In this document: positions 53,955-62,198 of the stretch, piece after piece
Layout: the number at the start of each line of letters is the position of its first letter
Position numbering within the stretch: position 1 is the first letter of the stretch
Origin: Acholeplasmataceae bacterium
Lineage (GTDB): Bacteria > Bacillota_I > Bacilli_A > Acholeplasmatales > Acholeplasmataceae
Assembly: GCA_023230825.1 (NCBI GenBank)
Contig: JALNWO010000001.1
Span: 146,702-210,701 of the forward strand
Length of the DNA: 64,000 nt
Direction of reading: 5' to 3'
Program-made: the position numbers and the translations under genes
The notes under the pieces: generated by a model
What the model was told of the DNA's origin: nothing
Databases searched by the model: none
Seen by the model: the letters and a program-made list of their open reading frames with translations, nothing else

Positions 53955-54114
53955 ATTTGGTTTATTTATTGGAGTAACAACAGCACTCTCGTATCTGTTG
54001 GGTAGAGAACTCGGTTATATGCATGGCAGAAATCTATTTGAAGAAGATTTAGAGAAAGAATCTCCAACTCCAGAATCTTCTTCCAAATCCTCTGAAACAG
54101 GACAAAGTAGTTAA
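53938..54114 (+). CDS. tiny membrane-anchored protein, 58 aa
   Basis: ATG 53938 with TTGGAGG upstream, overlapping the previous gene. A hydrophobic helix (FGLFIGVTTALSYLLG, residues 7-22) is followed by an acidic, then Ser/Glu/Pro-rich tail that is probably disordered. The tail charge is opposite to that of the two preceding basic-tailed proteins, so they could pair at the membrane. Confidence 0.66.
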   Translation: MSDHFKFGLFIGVTTALSYLLGRELGYMHGRNLFEEDLEKESPTPESSSKSSETGQSS

Positions 54115-54161
54115 AGCTTTTTATCAATAGTATTTCCTATTAGTAAAAACAAAGGCAGAAC

Positions 54162-54536
54162 ATGACAACCAACATTCAAAAACTGAAAGTATTCTACAAT
54201 GAAGAACATGAAGCTTTGTCGGTGTTGAGTGACAACCCCCTCTTGGCTCTACTTCTACTTAAAGATAAAATGGGACGTAATAATATTGTTCCTATCTTTC
54301 AGACACAAACAACAAAGCTACGTACAGTGGAAACTCACCCAATACGACAGACACTGGTTTTAACTGATACTGTTATCAATGGTATCAGTCTTCTACCTTT
54401 GAATTACCTCTCTAGTTTGAAAGCAGTTATGGAATATAACCAACAGCCTGAAGAGAGTAAGTTCATTGCAGGGATGTTTAAAAAACCTAGTGGGAGTGAA
54501 GACAATTTCTTCTACGTAGATTTTTATGAAGAATAA
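54162..54536 (+). CDS. hypothetical protein, 124 aa
   Basis: ATG 54162 with AAAGGCAG upstream. A small strand/helix protein with no recognised motif and no membrane segment. It is the last gene before two tandem terminators that face the minus-strand DNA polymerase gene. Confidence 0.72.
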   Translation: MTTNIQKLKVFYNEEHEALSVLSDNPLLALLLLKDKMGRNNIVPIFQTQTTKLRTVETHPIRQTLVLTDTVINGISLLPLNYLSSLKAVMEYNQQPEESKFIAGMFKKPSGSEDNFFYVDFYEE

Positions 54537-54547
54537 CTATTCTTCAT

Positions 54548-54601
54548 AAGGCATAAATAGGAGAGCATATAGCTCTCCTATTAACATGTCTTTTTTTTTT
54601 T
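54548..54601 (+). terminator. hairpin terminator with T11 tract
   Basis: GGCATAAATAGGAGAGC (54550-54566) pairs with GCTCTCCTATTAACATGTC (54572-54590), followed by an 11-base T-run. Confidence 0.82.
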
Positions 54602-54649
54602 AGTAATAATACTCTATGAGTCTATAATCCAGCGTCTAACTAATTCCGT

Positions 54650-54689
54650 GGCATAAATAGGAGAGCTATATACTCTCCCCATTTATGCC
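54650..54689. terminator. second family hairpin, serving the convergent polymerase gene
   Basis: GGCATAAATAGGAGAG (54650-54665) pairs with CTCTCCCCATTTATGCC (54673-54689). It lies 8 bases past the stop of the minus-strand polymerase gene. Confidence 0.78.
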
Positions 54690-54696
54690 TTTAACC

Positions 54697-56968
54697 CTAC
54701 TCTACTGTTATCGCTTCATGATGGATGCGGTCTATTTCTCCTGCAAGAAGATCTTCTTCAAAAGCTTTTAGTAAGCTATCAGTATTAGGTAAATCTAACA
54801 TAACACGACAAACCTCCATTGCGTTAGTAGCTCCACCTGTGATATTTAATCCCTGCATTCTAGTAGTGTATTCATCTTTACCAGAGACAGAGATAATTTC
54901 AGCTATAGTAGTTTCTTTTGATACATTAAGAATAGCAATCGATGTAGGATAGCTTGATGTGATATCTAGCTTCCGAGTATATGTCACTAATGATATTATT
55001 AATATTATCACTAATGACAAGGATACGGAAATGGACTATATCTTCTTCCTTTAACAAAAAAAGGAAGCCCTCCGTTTCGCTTTAAAGGAATTACTATATA
55101 TTCATTTTCAATATATACACCTGCCTTGTGAGGCGCTACTCTACTGGGTTTAGTCATGGGTAGCTTGTGACTCCCATAACACGCCTGTCGATAGTCTCTG
55201 AACCTTCTACCTACATAATAGGTAGCTTGGCTGCGGATCTTCTCATCCTTTTCTTTTTTACTATACCTGAGTAGTTAGTTCAGCCCTCATGTCTATTACT
55301 AGCATGAGTTAGTAGAAAAGGCTCTTTGAGACGTTCCCGTCAATTAGAAGGGTTTCAACTTAAATCTCTTTAAGTTAGGGGACCTGTTTTGATTTCTTTC
55401 CTTGAATCAAATTCAGTTTCGTTAGTATCACATTACACTAACCCAGAATCCTGATTCTTAAGAAAAGAAAAAAATACATCAAGTTAATCCCCTGCATATA
55501 AGCGTATATTAGTGGCAAAGCCAGGTAGTTCAATAATAAAATCTAAACCTGTTTCTTCTGTCCAGGCTTGTAATGTGATGATCCAGCCTTCTAAGCCAAA
55601 GATCTCTTTATCTAAAGGATCTTCCATCTCATCACTAGTAGTTCCAATTACCTTACCCTGTTCTAAGAATTCAAAATGCCATTCATCGATCTTTCTCTTA
55701 GGTTGACTAGAGTAGTTAACGAGATCAGAAGTTTGTGAGAAGATGGGTAAGGTACTAGATAAGTCTTGAGTTTTCTCGTCGAGGACTTCTAAAACAATAG
55801 GGTCGACAATGTTATAAACACAATACTCAATCTTGTAGTCAGCCTGCATCAAAATATGCCAGTCACCTGTATCTTCAGTTTTAACTTCAATATAAGGGAA
55901 GTCTAACTTCTGGACACCTGTTTCTTCAATATCTAGAATAGCTGATAAGGCATAGCTTTGTTTCTTAGCTTGTCCCATTCGGTTAAAGTTATAAGCTGCC
56001 ATGGCATCAACAAACTGAAATGAAGCAGGAGTAATAACAGAATGCCATTGCTCCTCAACATCTTTAGGCATGTATTTACCTGAAGCTGTTTTCTTTTGTC
56101 TAGAACCTACTTTATACCAGAAGTGTTTAAAAGGACCAGGTACACTAGGATCAGAGAAAATCTCAGCTGGATTAAGTCGATACCTATCGATAGTTTCTAA
56201 GAACCGAGAGAATTCGAAATCGATGTTCCAAATACTGCAAAAATCAGGCTTCCAAATATGAAGCTGATTAATCATTTCGATTAATACTTCAGCAGGACTG
56301 TTAACTAACAATACTCGAAGCTTTAACCCTCGTTGCTCAATGAGTTCTTTACAGTTCTCATTAAAGCATTTGTGAATTCTTTCCTCTGGGCTACTAATAC
56401 CTTCTAAGAAGTTCCTATCACAGATATGCAGTACTTCATTCTTAAAGGAAACTGTTCCCATTAAGATAGCCGAAGTCTCCATATCTGTTTCAATATCTAG
56501 ACCTGCTACAGTATGTGGAGAAGGACTTACTCCGACTTTTTCCATATGTTGGAAATATCTATGTTTAATGATGGCAGTAGAAGATACTTCAGCACCGTAG
56601 ATATAAGGAGACCTAAAGATTCGACGAAGACCTTGACCAGCGTATTGGTAGAGATTTAAACTTTGTACTAAGCGATCTGCTAGCTCGGATTGCGTACATT
56701 CAAATCGAGTGAGTTTATTTATGTCCTCAATTTCTTTCTTTTGTTTATGGTTTCTAAAACCTTCTTTAGTAATATAGAAAGGTCTTTTATAATTCTTTAC
56801 AAGTCTGACATTAGGAAAACGACGACCATCTTTAAGATGAATAACTTCTTTAATAAGATGGAAATCGTCTTTTGTTCTTCCTTTTAAAAACTTAGGTGTA
56901 GGGCAATGGACAGCATGTTTACACTCAATAGTTAAAATGTCTTCTTTTGAGTAAGGTAGATTAGTCAT
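54697..56968 (-). CDS. family B DNA polymerase, exonuclease and motif A half, split by a group I intron
   Basis: Predicted minus-strand join: 56968-55508 and 54972-54697, giving 578 residues. It carries the 3'-5' proofreading exonuclease: ExoI GLDIETD (D158, E160), ExoII SIWNIDFEF (N248, D250) and ExoIII YNIVDP (Y385, D389). After splicing, ELPGFATN joins KLDITSSYPTSI, where DITSSYP is palm motif A (DxxSLYP) with a metal-binding Asp. The protein ends about 80 residues later, before motifs B and C, which are in the 8774 gene. A complete polymerase therefore needs two polypeptides. Unspliced, exon 1 ends after six further codons. A usable AAAGG site precedes the ATG. Confidence 0.85.
54973..55507 (-). 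ncRNA. group I intron in the DNA polymerase gene (535 nt)
   Basis: On the minus strand the exon end ACTAAT (55513-55508) pairs fully with guide GTTAGT (complement of 55437-55442), with U.G at the splice site. Core words match the RNA polymerase introns: CTAATTGACGGGAAC, AAAGCGAAACGGAGGG, GAAGATATAGTC. The 3' end TGACATATACTCGG resembles GGACATTAGG of its relatives. There is no ORF. Removal leaves a phase-0 join directly before motif A. Confidence 0.85.
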
Positions 56969-57026
56969 TTATTTACCAATCCTTTATTTAGAGTTTACAT
57001 TTAATAAAGGAAACCTATATTTTTTA

Positions 57027-57067
57027 AATCATTAATGATTTGAGCGCTTATAATTAATGCATTAATT
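57027..57067. promoter_or_regulatory. two perfect palindromes between divergent genes (operator-like)
   Basis: AATCATTAATGATT (57027-57040) and AATTAATGCATTAATT (57052-57067) are perfect palindromes whose centres are 26 bases apart, in the 119-base gap between the polymerase and metalloprotease genes. Both contain ATTAAT. This layout suits a dimeric repressor, but no regulator gene was identified. Confidence 0.4.
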
Positions 57068-57087
57068 CGTAGTGAAGGACATTTATT

Positions 57088-58347
57088 GTGAAAGACCACA
57101 GTTATGTAGAGAAAAAAGAACTCAGTATGGAGATGCTAGAGTTCCAGAAAAACCCTATTTTCTTTAAAGAATTAAAGAACTTAATTGAAGACTTTAAAGG
57201 AAAGAAACGGGAAGATTTATTTGAGTTGAAGTTTACAGATAAACTCAACTCTATTATTAAACATCATACTCAATTGAAAGCTTTTGATACTTTAATTGGT
57301 ATTAAAAGTAAACCTGAAGAAGACATTGTTAGTCTATGTATCTTAAATAACTTAAACTCATTAGTAGAGATTAAAAACTTAACGTTTGGTTTTAGTTATA
57401 AAACAGGATACTTTACAGGTGATACTAAGAAGCTTTATAATCGTCTCTTAGTTCCACCAGAATGGATTATTGGTGACTACTTTACCAGTGGTGAGTTAGC
57501 AGCAGGTATCTTACATGAAATTGGTCATCTAGCTTTTAGAGTTAATTTCTTAGCTAGGCAGATCAAAACTAATATCGCACTATTAGAAGTTGTTAAAGAG
57601 TTACGTTCAGGTCAACCTCCTTCTGAACGAGTCTCTATCTTTAGACGTGCTGCAAATGAAGCAGAGTTAAAGAATTTAAATATCGCAGAATTAGCTGGTA
57701 TAGATGATCCTGAAGTTATTACAGTTATCTTCACAAATAGCTTACTCAATGATTACCGTAGTGAGTTAGGTTCTGGTGAGTATGACAGGACGATGGAAGA
57801 ATATTATGCAGACATGTATGCTGTTAGGTGTGGTGCTGGTACAGACTTAGCTTCTATTGCAGTTAAGATGGAAACTCGATACGGACCTTCTTTTACAACT
57901 AACGAACTTGTTCGCATTGCTGGTGGTTTATCTATCGCAGCAAGTGTAGCTGCTGCTGTAGTAGCTCCTGTAGTAATGCCAATAAGTATCTTACTCTCAG
58001 CTACATGGATCTTAGGTATTACAGCTACTTTCTTTCCCTCTAATAGCGATTATATCTACGATGATGCATTGACTAGGATTACACGAATCCGTCAACAGTT
58101 ATCTTCTGCTCTTCAAAATAAGAGATTGTCTAAGTTTGAAGTAGAACAGCTCACTGCTATGCTAGCTGAACTAGATAGTAATATTAAGAGTTTAAAGAAA
58201 GACACTAATGTCTTTGATGACTTCTTACTTAAGCTATTTAATAAAACCGCTAAGCGTCGTTTAAAAGCACAAGAAATTCAAAATGAGTATGAAGCACTCG
58301 CTTATAATAAGTTGTTTGAGAAAAGCGCTGTACTTCGAGTTATTTAA
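57088..58347 (+). CDS. zinc metalloprotease (HExxH) with hydrophobic segment
   Basis: 419 residues from GTG 57088 (GAAGGAC upstream). The zinc motif HEIGH is at residues 143-147, and a likely third ligand lies in EEYYADMYAVRCGAG near residue 240. This HExxH...E plan is that of gluzincin-type peptidases (M48-like). A long hydrophobic, Ala/Val-rich segment (about 270-315) suggests membrane insertion or a buried helical hairpin. The C-terminus is a charged coiled coil. Virion maturation, host-protein cleavage or virion entry are all possible; the genes downstream look like virion inner-body proteins. The substrate is unknown. Confidence 0.75.
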   Translation: MKDHSYVEKKELSMEMLEFQKNPIFFKELKNLIEDFKGKKREDLFELKFTDKLNSIIKHHTQLKAFDTLIGIKSKPEEDIVSLCILNNLNSLVEIKNLTFGFSYKTGYFTGDTKKLYNRLLVPPEWIIGDYFTSGELAAGILHEIGHLAFRVNFLARQIKTNIALLEVVKELRSGQPPSERVSIFRRAANEAELKNLNIAELAGIDDPEVITVIFTNSLLNDYRSELGSGEYDRTMEEYYADMYAVRCGAGTDLASIAVKMETRYGPSFTTNELVRIAGGLSIAASVAAAVVAPVVMPISILLSATWILGITATFFPSNSDYIYDDALTRITRIRQQLSSALQNKRLSKFEVEQLTAMLAELDSNIKSLKKDTNVFDDFLLKLFNKTAKRRLKAQEIQNEYEALAYNKLFEKSAVLRVI

Positions 58348-58366
58348 ATAGGAAATAGAGAATAAA

Positions 58367-58831
58367 ATGAATGTCTCGTTAAATGAGTTTAATAATAGTG
58401 TTGGGATTGCCCATAGTGCATTAACTACCCGAGCTAAATTTATTGCTGCTGTCATTGCAACAGTCTTATCACGCAATCTTCCTTTACCTCAGAATAAAGT
58501 ATCTGCTCCTGAGGATTTTTATAACATCGAATGTGTTCCTGTTATTAATGAAATCCTCTCCGCACTAAATGAAAAGTTAGTTATGGATGTACGAGCTGCT
58601 GTAGAGTTCACTCGTAAGTTCTGGAAGATCCGTTATATGGCAGCTTTCCCAGAAGGTTTAAATAACCTCCATGATCAATACGGTATGATTGATACCTATG
58701 TTGGTGCTGGCATTGTGTGGGCTAAGACTGAGCATGAGTTCATTAATGATTGTAAAGATGGTATTTTAGTTACCTACAGTAAAGCATTTAATCTACTTGC
58801 TGAGTTGTTTCCAGAGCACTTCTCTAAGTAA
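58367..58831 (+). CDS. hypothetical protein, 154 aa
   Basis: ATG 58367 lies 19 bases after the metalloprotease stop. The protein is helical, with an Ala-rich N-terminal half and an aromatic C-terminal half, and no recognised motif. It stands 21 bases before the 852-residue structural gene, so all three are probably one transcript. Confidence 0.72.
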   Translation: MNVSLNEFNNSVGIAHSALTTRAKFIAAVIATVLSRNLPLPQNKVSAPEDFYNIECVPVINEILSALNEKLVMDVRAAVEFTRKFWKIRYMAAFPEGLNNLHDQYGMIDTYVGAGIVWAKTEHEFINDCKDGILVTYSKAFNLLAELFPEHFSK

Positions 58832-58852
58832 TAAACAAAGGAAATTAAAAAC

Positions 58853-61411
58853 ATGTCTACTTTTGCTTTTCAAGTAGGTGAGCCTGTAGAATCTCCTGAC
58901 AGTCTCTTAAAACAAACGGATTTATTCGAAGAAGATACTTTAGTAGCAGGTGAAGTGCCTGAGCTAAATAAAGATACTACCTTTACTGCTATTTTAAATG
59001 AAACGATGGAGTCTTTAGACAAGGCTATTTCATTTAAAAAGAAGATTAAAGAAACAGGCTTAGTTTCTCGTGCAATGGCTATGGAAGCTGTTGATGAGAT
59101 TGAAGGCTTAGAATTGCTTCCTTTAGGTTATTACACTGAGAAACCTACTGCTTCCTTAGGTGAACCTACTGTAGAGAACTTAACTGCTTATATCAATGTA
59201 GCTTGGAAACGAGCTAAAGAATTTATCATTAAGGCTTTTGAAGCTATTCAGAAGTTTATTAAAGATGCAGTAGAGAAAATCTCTATCTACTTAAAACATA
59301 TTCACAATAACAAAACCATTAAAGCTTTAGAAAAGGTTACTCTACCTAACTCTATTAGCATTGCTCAAGCGGATAAAGTATTATCGTTACTAGACAGTGA
59401 TCCTGGATATGGTAATCTTTTTATTGATGATGCTGCTGGAGAACGTCGTAAAGGTTATTTAAGTACCTTTATGAAAGACCCCACTTCCGTTAGTAAATCT
59501 TTATTTGATATCTTTCGTGATCCACGTATTCGTTCTATTTATGAGTTAATTCAGAATGAAGATACTTTAATTAAATCGATGAAAGATGGATCATTGGACA
59601 TCACAGCTACATTAGAGACTTTAAAAGAAGTCAATGCAAGCTTTACTCCTAGTAAAGGTGGTAGGGGGGCTGATGCATTTTCTTTCTCTATTAATCCTTC
59701 TAGCCTAATTAAAGAGTTAGAAGCTTATCGTAAGAATCGTCTTAATTCTGAGAAATCGACTTTCAATACGAATGCGACCTTAGATAAATTAAGTGCTGTC
59801 TCTAAAGCTACAGCTAGTATTTCCCGTCTTAATCCTACTCGTATTGCTGATAAGATGTTAAAAGATGTGAGTGGGGATGATGAACTTAAAGCTAAAACTT
59901 ATCATGAAATTGTTGAGGATGTCTCAGCTCTAAATGAGTTCTTCACCTTCATCCTAACTATCGAAAAGAAATACGTTGAGTATGTAGCTACATTACAAAC
60001 ACTGGATGTACTCTACTTAAAAGTGGTTGGAGTATTAAAAGAAGGTGAAGCTTCCCAAGAAAGTATTGTTGAAGATACGTCTTTTGATTTTAGTCAACTC
60101 TCTCGTGAACTGAGCTTTTCTTTAGAAGCAATTGATACTAAAGCGTTTGATAAGAGTAAAGCTGTTGATATTAATCTAAAAGAAACAAAAGTCTCTGAAC
60201 AGCTTATTGCGGTATTTAATAGAATTAAAGCTTGGTTTGAAGAGATGCTTAGTCGTCTAGTTGAATGGTTAAGGAAAGTCAAAGCTAATTTATTACCTAG
60301 GATTAATAACCATATTCAATATCTTCAAACAGCTAAGTATGAAGAAGCATTAAAAGACCTCCAAGCACTTCGCCGTGATGAAAAGTCATTAGAGGATGTA
60401 CTGAAAACAAAATTTAGGTATGGTGTTGGTAGCTTCAGATTTGAAGAGTTTGCTAATATTATTATTGAAGACTCTAAGTCTGGTAATCGTGACTTTAGCC
60501 AGCAGTTAGGTGTCTTATCAAGTAAGTCTTCTGAACTTCGTCGATTCTTAAGTTCTGTAAAAGATGCTCTGAAAGGTATGTCTGTTTCTAGAAAAGCAGG
60601 AAGTACGGACGTAAACAAAGCACTTGATGCACTTAAAGGTATTGAAGGTGCTGGTATTATTAAAGACATCGACTTTAATATCAATGCTCTATATACTCGA
60701 ATTAGAGATTCTAAAGACGGCGTAGGTGAAAATAAAAATACCGCAGTTCCTTTAGATCCTAGGGAATTTTTGCAGACTGCTGGTGCTACGCTTACACATT
60801 TCAGTAAAAATAAAAACGACTTAAAGAATATCCAGTCTAGTGCTAATGCGATTGCTCTAGAGTTAGAGCGAGTTAACTTTGGTGATATCATGGTTGGAAT
60901 TCATAGAAATATTTTTCTTACCGAAGGCTCAACACATGGTCCTAACTATGAGGTAGATGATAGTGTAGGAGAAATTGCATATGAATATGTTAGTGAATTT
61001 AAGAAAGGAATTACTTTACTTTCTGAATTCTTAGGGAATCTAAAGACTTTACTTATGACCGCTAACTATTACGTTTTATACTCTTATCAGTTAGTTAGCT
61101 TATACATTAAAATCATCTCAGCAGCTAAAAACTTGTCTATGAGGGTTGCTAACCGTAGTTCGTTTGAAGCACTAGAGATTACTTTAGAGTTCTTAAGTGA
61201 TCCTAATGTGTTAGGTCCTACTGAAGACGAAGTTAAGTTTCAACAACTGCTAGATAATGAAAGTAATGCTTCTCTAGAGAATGATGAAGAACTTTCTTAT
61301 ATGAGTAATGTGTCAAGTTCAGGTGAGGAAGATGTAGGGCTAGATGAGTTAGTCGATGCAGAAGAAGGCGTTGATGAAAATCTAAGCTATATGTCTAATA
61401 CTTCTGAATAA
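58853..61411 (+). CDS. large helical virion protein, inner-body-like, 852 aa
   Basis: ATG 58853 with AAAGGAAATT upstream. The protein is almost entirely helical, with long charged coiled-coil segments. Its first ~130 residues (LDKAISFKKKIKE...AMAMEAVDEIEGLELLP) share a pattern with the 62199 product (LDIALDLRNRLVS...LALEALDIDPDMRIKP), suggesting paralogues. phiKZ has a family of inner-body proteins with N-terminal propeptides cleaved by the prohead protease after S/A/G-x-E. AMEA and SLEA sites here are candidates. The C-terminus is acidic, with a repeated SYMSN motif. Inner-body identity is inferred. Confidence 0.68.
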   Translation: MSTFAFQVGEPVESPDSLLKQTDLFEEDTLVAGEVPELNKDTTFTAILNETMESLDKAISFKKKIKETGLVSRAMAMEAVDEIEGLELLPLGYYTEKPTASLGEPTVENLTAYINVAWKRAKEFIIKAFEAIQKFIKDAVEKISIYLKHIHNNKTIKALEKVTLPNSISIAQADKVLSLLDSDPGYGNLFIDDAAGERRKGYLSTFMKDPTSVSKSLFDIFRDPRIRSIYELIQNEDTLIKSMKDGSLDITATLETLKEVNASFTPSKGGRGADAFSFSINPSSLIKELEAYRKNRLNSEKSTFNTNATLDKLSAVSKATASISRLNPTRIADKMLKDVSGDDELKAKTYHEIVEDVSALNEFFTFILTIEKKYVEYVATLQTLDVLYLKVVGVLKEGEASQESIVEDTSFDFSQLSRELSFSLEAIDTKAFDKSKAVDINLKETKVSEQLIAVFNRIKAWFEEMLSRLVEWLRKVKANLLPRINNHIQYLQTAKYEEALKDLQALRRDEKSLEDVLKTKFRYGVGSFRFEEFANIIIEDSKSGNRDFSQQLGVLSSKSSELRRFLSSVKDALKGMSVSRKAGSTDVNKALDALKGIEGAGIIKDIDFNINALYTRIRDSKDGVGENKNTAVPLDPREFLQTAGATLTHFSKNKNDLKNIQSSANAIALELERVNFGDIMVGIHRNIFLTEGSTHGPNYEVDDSVGEIAYEYVSEFKKGITLLSEFLGNLKTLLMTANYYVLYSYQLVSLYIKIISAAKNLSMRVANRSSFEALEITLEFLSDPNVLGPTEDEVKFQQLLDNESNASLENDEELSYMSNVSSSGEEDVGLDELVDAEEGVDENLSYMSNTSE

Positions 61412-61431
61412 TATATTGTAGACCATAATCA

Positions 61432-61480
61432 AACAGTTAGAAGAGATGAGTATCTATCTCTTCTAACTATTGAAATCTTT
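61432..61480 (+). terminator. hairpin terminator
   Basis: AGTTAGAAGAGAT (61435-61447) pairs with ATCTCTTCTAACT (61456-61468), followed by ATTGAAATCTTTTT. Confidence 0.75.
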
Positions 61481-61498
61481 TTATAAAGTTAATAAAAA

Positions 61499-62095
61499 AT
61501 GCGTAAATATAGTTTAGAAAACTTAGTTGATTTATCTGAAGGGTTAGAGGTTGATCCAGTTCTTGTTCAAGATGAAGAGTTAGTAGGGACTCCTGAAGAA
61601 GTCAATGGTTTAGTTGAAGAAGCTGTCTTAGCTGAGAATGCTGAAGAAATTAACGAGCTTAGCCAAGAAGGTATTCTTGGTTTCTTTGGAGGAGGTGCTT
61701 TAGGAATTATATCTTATCCAATGGGTTTAGGTGGTGTAGTAGGTGTGGCACAGAAATCTGCTGTAAAGAATCTTGAAGCTAAAATTGAGAAACTTACTAA
61801 AGAAATTAAAAAGATCGCTGAAGATAACGGTAGGGAAGCTGTTAAAGCGGGTAAAATCTCTAGCGAAGACTTTGATGAAAATTTTAAAGGTCTTAGTATA
61901 GGTGCGATTTTCTCAGGCATTATTTTAGGCACTTTATTCTCCCCCATTTATAATGCTGTTAAAAGTCATCAACTTGAAGAGCGGACGAAAGAAGTAGTGC
62001 GCCTGAAGAAAGAACTAGATAGCCTTCTTAATAAAGCAGTGGCTGACTATAAAGAAGAGCAAGAAAAGATTCGAAACTCTTCAGTGGAAGATTAA
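61499..62095 (+). CDS. probable virion or membrane-associated protein, 198 aa
   Basis: ATG 61499. The N-terminal 55 residues are very acidic. Two glycine-rich hydrophobic segments follow (about 57-85, GFFGGGALGIISYPMGLGGVVG; and about 140-160, GAIFSGIILGTLFSPIY), separated by a charged coiled coil. The pattern, with an EEINELSQEG region, resembles an acidic propeptide followed by a mature membrane-active part. It sits between two inner-body-like genes. No family is recognised. Confidence 0.66.
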   Translation: MRKYSLENLVDLSEGLEVDPVLVQDEELVGTPEEVNGLVEEAVLAENAEEINELSQEGILGFFGGGALGIISYPMGLGGVVGVAQKSAVKNLEAKIEKLTKEIKKIAEDNGREAVKAGKISSEDFDENFKGLSIGAIFSGIILGTLFSPIYNAVKSHQLEERTKEVVRLKKELDSLLNKAVADYKEEQEKIRNSSVED

Positions 62096-62112
62096 ACCTC
62101 TTTCTTTAGTTA

Positions 62113-62152
62113 TTAAATAGGGAGTTGTTATCAAACTCCCTATTTATGCCAT
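62113..62152 (+). terminator. hairpin terminator of the AAATAGGGAG family
   Basis: AAATAGGGAGTT (62115-62126) pairs with AACTCCCTATTTATGCC (62134-62150). Confidence 0.78.
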
Positions 62153-62198
62153 GATATTTTGAGTCGGTATTAAATATGAAATAAAAAGGATACTAAGA

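Noticed and set aside
54973-55507. Two separate genes instead of one DNA polymerase gene
   Set aside because: A clear P1 guide pairing, shared intron core words and restoration of the motif A context favour one spliced gene.
60325-60891. 188-codon minus-strand frame
   Set aside because: It lies wholly inside the 852-residue coiled-coil gene on the plus strand. It is a shadow frame with Ser/Leu-rich composition and no ribosome-binding site.
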